Positions 6,520 through 9,789 of a stretch of 9,789 bases of DNA are shown here, piece after piece. Each line of letters begins with the position of its first letter. Within the stretch, counting starts at the first letter, position 1. The stretch spans positions 1-9,789 of the forward strand of contig JAAHIA010000166.1 in the NCBI GenBank assembly GCA_010671975.1, read 5' to 3'. The notes below the pieces were generated by a model. It worked only from the letters and a program-made list of their open reading frames with translations, was not told the origin of the DNA and made no database searches. The DNA comes from Leptolyngbya sp. SIO4C1 (GTDB taxonomy: Bacteria > Cyanobacteriota > Cyanobacteriia > Phormidesmidales > Phormidesmidaceae). Made by a program: the position numbers and the translations under genes.

Positions 6520-7412
6520 ATCAGCTAGCTACGCTCAGAGAACGCTTCTACCTGCTGGCACAGGGCAAAGCCGATCAGGCGGCCAATGAAACTGCCAAGA
6601 AAGCCCAAGAGCTGCTAGCTGAAATTACGGCAGGTAAAATCTTTCAGGCGCTGGTGATTATCCTCATCAGCTATGCGGCTCTCTTTGTCGCCGATCGGCT
6701 GATTAACTGGCTCTCAGAGCGAGTGCCAATCCAGCTGCGGCTTAGCGTTAAGCAGTCTCTACCTTTTTGGCGCGGGCTGATTTTTGCGATCGCGGGCGGC
6801 TTCATCCTCAATCTTTTCTTAAATCTGTCGCCCAGCAATGTGCTAGCCGTAACGGGGACAGTGGCCGTTGCCCTAGGGTTTGCCTTTAAAGATCTGGTCA
6901 GCTCTATTATTGCCGGTATTTTAGCGCTGTTTGAGCGGCCCTATCAGGTGGGCGACCGGATTGAGATCAAAGACTACTATGGTGAAGTGATCGGCTACGG
7001 GCTGCGCGGCGTGCAAATTCAAACGCCGGATGACAATATTGTCACCATTCCCCACAACACGATCTGGACCGAGCCGATCTCAAGCGCTAACAAAGGCAAT
7101 CTAGAAGCGCAGATAGTCACTAATTTCTACTTTGAGCATGCTGTTGATATCGATCGCGTCAATCAAATTCTCTATCGAGTCGCCCAAACCAGCAAGTACA
7201 CACAGCTCAAGCTGCCGATTGTCGTCATCACAGAAGAACGACCGTGGGGCACCCACTTTAAGCTTAAAGCCTATCCCATGGATGCCCGCGACGAATTTGT
7301 TTATAAAACCGATCTGACCCAGCGAGCCAAACAGATGTTTGCCCGCTACGACATTGGCTATCCTAAGCTGCCCGGCACAATCTCAGAAGACGGTCAAATC
7401 TCTCTTGAATGA
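6516..7412 (+). CDS. compact MscS-family mechanosensitive channel
   Basis: 298 residues, about the size of E. coli MscS. An amphipathic N-terminal stretch (1-40, no signal peptide) precedes a first membrane helix (43-60) and a second (86-104); the pore helix and its exit run from about 108 to 150 (VAVALGFAFKDLVSSI at 116-131, then LFERPYQVGDRIEI at 138-151). The beta domain (GEVIGYGLRGVQIQT; VTIPHNTIW) and a C-terminal alpha/beta domain (about 196-282) follow. Its pore sequence differs clearly from the larger MscS at 3349-4701, so the two are not a recent duplication. The start codon lies within the stop of the AAA-like gene (ATGA at 6516-6519), so it is translated by coupling. Tension-gated solute or ion release in the plasma membrane is the expected role; whether the upstream protein modifies gating is inference. 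A small 5-bp TTCG-loop stem (7422-7435) follows without a T-run. Confidence 0.9.
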   Translation: MNQLATLRERFYLLAQGKADQAANETAKKAQELLAEITAGKIFQALVIILISYAALFVADRLINWLSERVPIQLRLSVKQSLPFWRGLIFAIAGGFILNLFLNLSPSNVLAVTGTVAVALGFAFKDLVSSIIAGILALFERPYQVGDRIEIKDYYGEVIGYGLRGVQIQTPDDNIVTIPHNTIWTEPISSANKGNLEAQIVTNFYFEHAVDIDRVNQILYRVAQTSKYTQLKLPIVVITEERPWGTHFKLKAYPMDARDEFVYKTDLTQRAKQMFARYDIGYPKLPGTISEDGQISLE

Positions 7413-7464
7413 GCAGAAGTCTCCCTTTCGAGGGAAGCCAAACTGACTGATTCGCTGTATCATG

Positions 7465-7606
7465 TAAATAATATAGTTACTGTTACATTCACAACCTAAT
7501 TCGCGGTTAAGACTGCGGCTTTAGCTAGCCGGCGAATCTAGGGCTTCACTGGTGTATCAGTTTCGTCATTACGATGACGATAAACAAACAGTAGAACAGT
7601 AAGGAG
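7465..7606 (+). promoter_or_regulatory. putative hsp20 promoter and leader hairpin with strong SD
   Basis: The 203-bp gap before hsp20 is A/T-rich at 7462-7490. TAATAT (7469-7474) could be a -10, but no good -35 accompanies it. Flanking it is the inverted pair ATGTAA (7462-7467) and TTACAT (7483-7488). The leader contains a stem GTTTCGTCAT (7560-7569) pairing with ATGACG-AT-AAAC (7574-7585, two-base bulge) around a 4-base TACG loop, 15 bases before the SD AAGGAG (7601-7606). No CIRCE element (TTAGCACTC-N9-GAGTGCTAA) is present. The SD sits nine bases before ATG 7616 and rules out the TTG at 7610. Confidence 0.5.
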
Positions 7607-7615
7607 ATTTTGCCT

Positions 7616-8140
7616 ATGACTTTGGTGCAATGGCAGCCTTTTCGCGAAATGGAACTGCTTCGTCGCCAGATGGATCGTTTGTTAGAGGACATTGATACGC
7701 TGAGCGGTCCCTCGCCTAGCAAGCAGCACAACTGGATTCCTGCTATCGAGACTATTGAAGCCAATGATTCAATTGTGCTCAAAGCTCAGATTCCGGGCGT
7801 GCGCGCTGAAGATTTAGACGTCCAAGTGTCACGCAACGGCGTTCTCATTGCCGGCGAATATCGGCAGGAAGAGCAGCCCGATCGAACTCACAGCGAATTT
7901 CACTACGGCCGGTTTCGCCGAGTTGTTCCGCTAAGCACTGCGGTTAAGAATACGGAGGCCAGTGCCCGATTTAAGGACGGCATTTTGCAGCTAACGCTGC
8001 CGAAAGTTGAGCCTGAGGTCAACCGGGTGCACCGCGTGCAGATTAGCAATCGGGCAGACAGCGTTAGCAGCATTGAGAGCAATGCCGAGAGCATACCGCT
8101 TAATGCCTCAGAGCCTGATAGCTCAGCCAAGCACAGCTAA
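7616..8140 (+). CDS. Hsp20 / alpha-crystallin small heat-shock protein
   Basis: 174 residues. The N-terminus MTLVQWQPFREMELLRRQMD (1-20) is typical of cyanobacterial class-A sHsps (HspA/Hsp17 type). The alpha-crystallin domain spans about 38-132: WIPAIETIEANDSIVLKAQI, PGVRAEDLDV, VLIAGEYR, GRFRRVVPLS and the signature FKDGILQLTLPK. The tail is longer than usual, Ser/Glu/Asn-rich and disordered (about 145-174); VHRVQI near 137-142 may supply the hydrophobic C-terminal anchor in place of a perfect IxI. It is an ATP-independent holdase that keeps unfolding proteins soluble and, in cyanobacteria, also stabilises thylakoid membranes. The ATG at 7616 has a perfect AAGGAG nine bases upstream. It is probably monocistronic: promoter-like sequence before it, a stable hairpin and a convergent gene after it. 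Confidence 0.95.
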   Translation: MTLVQWQPFREMELLRRQMDRLLEDIDTLSGPSPSKQHNWIPAIETIEANDSIVLKAQIPGVRAEDLDVQVSRNGVLIAGEYRQEEQPDRTHSEFHYGRFRRVVPLSTAVKNTEASARFKDGILQLTLPKVEPEVNRVHRVQISNRADSVSSIESNAESIPLNASEPDSSAKHS

Positions 8141-8146
8141 AATTTT

Positions 8147-8179
8147 CAATCTGCGATCGCAAAGCGCGATCGCAGATTG
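8147..8179. terminator. 14-bp hairpin made of two HIP1 octamers after hsp20
   Basis: CAATCTGCGATCGC (8147-8160) pairs perfectly with GCGATCGCAGATTG (8166-8179) around the loop AAAGC. Each arm contains a full GCGATCGC. It starts seven bases after the hsp20 stop, in the gap between convergent genes. There is no immediate T-run (the nearest, TTTTT, is at 8194-8198), so it may act mainly as a 3'-end stabiliser or weak bidirectional terminator. A competing 6-bp stem (8162-8167 with 8179-8184) is possible. Confidence 0.7.
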
Positions 8180-8253
8180 CGCTTAGAGACGGCTTTTTCC
8201 CAACAAGCTGTTTCAGAGAAGCCTCTGACGCTGTATTCGACGTCCCACTAACG

Positions 8254-8772
8254 CTACAGAGGCAAGCCCCAGAAAATGACGTAGATCAAGGCTCCGGTTA
8301 CGATACCGTAGCAGCATGAGGCGAACGTCCAGAACGAATGTCGGCCGTAGCGCCAGATAGTAGCTGCCATCGTAGCCGAGAACAGCAGCTCACCAATCGG
8401 CAGCGCGAAGCCATAGAGATTGCTGGCCATGCCTAGCAAGATTATTGCCCAAATGCTGAAGACAAAATAGAGATTGAATAAGGGAATGCGGCTCTTAATC
8501 CGAAAGAGCGTCGTAAAAAAGCTGATATAGAACACCACCGCAAAGGGCAGTATTGCAGCTGCTATGCTGCGCAATCCATTGCCTAAGCTGATAGCAAATG
8601 CGCCAATGATGAAATAGATCGTAAAGCTAATCAAAATTGTCAGCGCAGTTGCGATCGCCAGCGTATTGGCCACCACCTTAAGGATATGTCGAGCTGACTG
8701 CTCATTCGACTGGTTCGACTGGCCGTTTAGCTGGCCGTTCGACCGATTGTTTGAGTCTGATGGAGGAGCCAT
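8254..8772 (-). CDS. small five-helix membrane protein, function unknown
   Basis: 172 residues that I do not recognise as a family. The N-terminus (1-28) is a soluble Asn/Gln/Ser-rich tail; then about five hydrophobic segments follow (roughly 36-62, 68-90, 98-117, 119-140, 147-170) with very few charges. Positively charged short loops (RIKSR at 91-95; RYGRHS at 141-146) suggest some cytoplasmic turns. No catalytic or transport motif is visible. The ATG lies two bases after the stop of the metallophosphoesterase on the same strand, so both are almost certainly one operon; GAGG about 13 bases upstream of the ATG, inside the preceding gene, may serve as SD. It converges on hsp20. Possible roles include anchoring or regulating its partner, but nothing in the sequence shows this. 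Confidence 0.75.
   Translation of the reverse strand: MAPPSDSNNRSNGQLNGQSNQSNEQSARHILKVVANTLAIATALTILISFTIYFIIGAFAISLGNGLRSIAAAILPFAVVFYISFFTTLFRIKSRIPLFNLYFVFSIWAIILLGMASNLYGFALPIGELLFSATMAATIWRYGRHSFWTFASCCYGIVTGALIYVIFWGLPL
8705..8739. repeat. short direct repeats coding for the Asn/Gln/Ser tail
   Basis: TTCGACTGG occurs twice in tandem (8705-8713, 8714-8722), and CTGGCCGTT twice with a 12-bp period (8719-8727, 8731-8739). All units are multiples of three, so expansion or contraction keeps the reading frame of the membrane protein's N-terminus. This points to replication slippage in a region under weak constraint. Confidence 0.8.
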
Positions 8773-8774
8773 AG

Positions 8775-9789
8775 CTAGAGCCGTGCCTCGCTAGAGGTTT
8801 TGAGTAGAAGTGTATCAGCCGCGTAGGTTTTCCACCGCTTTTTTTTCCGCTCTGCTACGAGCGGCGTCACTTTGAACTCGGGTACGCTGCCGGCCGTGAC
8901 GTCGACTCTCAGCGCCGAATAGGGTCGACGCTTTTCACTACCGTGGCCGCTGCGCCCAATAAAGCAGTGCGACTTAGCGACCGTTTGCGGCTGACCATCT
9001 ACATTGTCTACCAGCTCGCTGCCTTCTGGCCGCTGTCGCCGCAGGCTAAAGCCGCTGCCGCCGCAGACTAGCCAGTGCGTGTGGCTATCGGCATGACCGG
9101 TATCAAACGTTTCAATATGTTCAAAGCAATGGGCATGACCGCAGATAACTAAGTCTACGAGAGAGCGGCCGGCTGTGCGATCGCCAAGCGTTTGCTGCAC
9201 GGTATCTAACACATTTTGCAAGTTCTGACGCACGGCCAGCGTTTGTCCCTGCGACCATTTTGTTGCCTCTGTCACATACGGCGGATGGTGAAAGAACAGG
9301 ACTCGACCTCGCACTGCATCATTCTGCCAAGAGCGCAGCAGAGACTGCCGCAGCCAGTCCATCTGCTCTAGATCGACGGTGATATCTTCGCGGTGAGCCG
9401 AAAGCTGCATGTCAATATCGCGCAGCTGCTCGTCAATCTGCTCAATCTTGGCGTAGTCATCTTCCATCTCATCGGTTGACTCGCTCAGGTCAACAGTTGC
9501 CACAGCCAGCTGATCTAGCCGCGCCTGCTTATCTTGTACTAGCTGTCGGCGCTTTTCTCTGAGCGTCTGCCGCAGCGCTCGACCAGCTTCTGTCTCGGGC
9601 AGCGGGGGAGGTTTGTTAAACGTGTTTGAATCTAGGGCAAAAAACTCTATGCCGCCTTGCTGAAATCGGTAGTAGCGGTTAGGCAGCCGCGTAAACTGGC
9701 CCGGCTGATAAGACAGAGCTCGCCCCGTATGAGTTTGAGCAGTGTAGTATCGATCTAGATGAGCCGCTAGATCGGCCTCATTCACCTCA
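8775..9789 (-). CDS. calcineurin-like metallophosphoesterase, N-terminus outside the window
   Basis: The frame is open to the window edge; a GTG at 9785 is an in-frame valine codon rather than a credible start, because the family's N-terminal metal motifs (DxH, GDxxD, GN[HD]) are absent and must lie upstream. Numbering from that GTG, the visible half has FFALDSNTF (48-56), the metal-ligand block FFHHPPY (164-170) and CGHAHCFEH (215-223, the GHxH motif). Between FFALDS and HHPP is an unusual charged insert (about 65-150) with heptad-like Arg/Gln/Glu/Leu stretches, probably a coiled coil or helical hairpin. The C-terminal region carries a basic patch (AERKKKRWK, 311-319). It should hydrolyse phosphomonoesters or diesters with two metal ions; the substrate is unknown. 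The membrane-protein gene follows after two bases in the same operon. Confidence 0.82.
   Translation of the reverse strand, partial: EVNEADLAAHLDRYYTAQTHTGRALSYQPGQFTRLPNRYYRFQQGGIEFFALDSNTFNKPPPLPETEAGRALRQTLREKRRQLVQDKQARLDQLAVATVDLSESTDEMEDDYAKIEQIDEQLRDIDMQLSAHREDITVDLEQMDWLRQSLLRSWQNDAVRGRVLFFHHPPYVTEATKWSQGQTLAVRQNLQNVLDTVQQTLGDRTAGRSLVDLVICGHAHCFEHIETFDTGHADSHTHWLVCGGSGFSLRRQRPEGSELVDNVDGQPQTVAKSHCFIGRSGHGSEKRRPYSALRVDVTAGSVPEFKVTPLVAERKKKRWKTYAADTLLLKTSSEARL

Noticed and set aside
7610..7615. TTG as the hsp20 start
   Set aside because: It is only three bases after AAGGAG; the ATG at 7616 has normal spacing and gives the family N-terminus.
7413..7615. CIRCE operator or fourU thermometer before hsp20
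   Set aside because: No TTAGCACTC-N9-GAGTGCTAA and no run of four U pairing with the SD was found.
1..9789. Defence system, CRISPR array, prophage, insertion sequence, tRNA or rRNA
   Set aside because: No regularly spaced repeats, transposase, integrase, cloverleaf or rRNA-like sequence was seen on either strand.

Overview
The window most likely comes from a cyanobacterial chromosome. At least ten copies of the octamer GCGATCGC (the HIP1 palindrome that is hugely over-represented in many cyanobacteria) start at 298, 1781, 2073, 3916, 4411, 6786, 8153, 8166, 8651 and 9177. Gene content agrees: a cyanobacterial-style tryptophan-rich TspO-like protein, an MscS channel with a signal peptide and a periplasmic domain, and a DUF389 membrane protein. 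Closer placement cannot be made from the sequence alone. No tRNA, rRNA, CRISPR array, transposase or phage gene is visible.

Layout. Positions 1-237 are the flank of an unseen neighbour plus the leader of a short-chain dehydrogenase (238-1038), followed 57 bp later by a TspO/MBR-family membrane protein (1096-1548). A DUF389 membrane protein (1568-2686, minus) converges on TspO and is divergent from a small CsbD-family stress protein (3061-3243), with a 374-bp control region between them. CsbD is closed by a very strong intrinsic terminator (3265-3294). Next come a large MscS-type channel (3349-4701), a highly acidic, probably disordered small protein (4862-5218), a perfect 16-bp hairpin (5267-5305), and a two-gene operon with a 4-bp ATGA overlap: an AAA/STAND-like protein that has lost its P-loop (5323-6519) and a compact MscS channel (6516-7412). 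An Hsp20 small heat-shock protein (7616-8140) has its own leader and perfect SD, and ends in a hairpin built from two HIP1 octamers. On the minus strand a calcineurin-like metallophosphoesterase (8775 to beyond 9789, N-terminus outside the window) lies 2 bp upstream of a small five-helix membrane protein (8254-8772).

How the genes may work together. Most products fit envelope, osmotic or general stress: two mechanosensitive channels, CsbD, Hsp20, TspO, DUF389 and an acidic hydrophilic protein. There is no single operon, because strands change three times and strong hairpins separate units, so this looks like a neighbourhood of stress genes rather than one system. The best candidate for a little-described system is the pseudo-AAA protein translationally coupled to an MscS channel; a cytosolic partner or gating regulator for the channel is my inference, not something the sequence proves.
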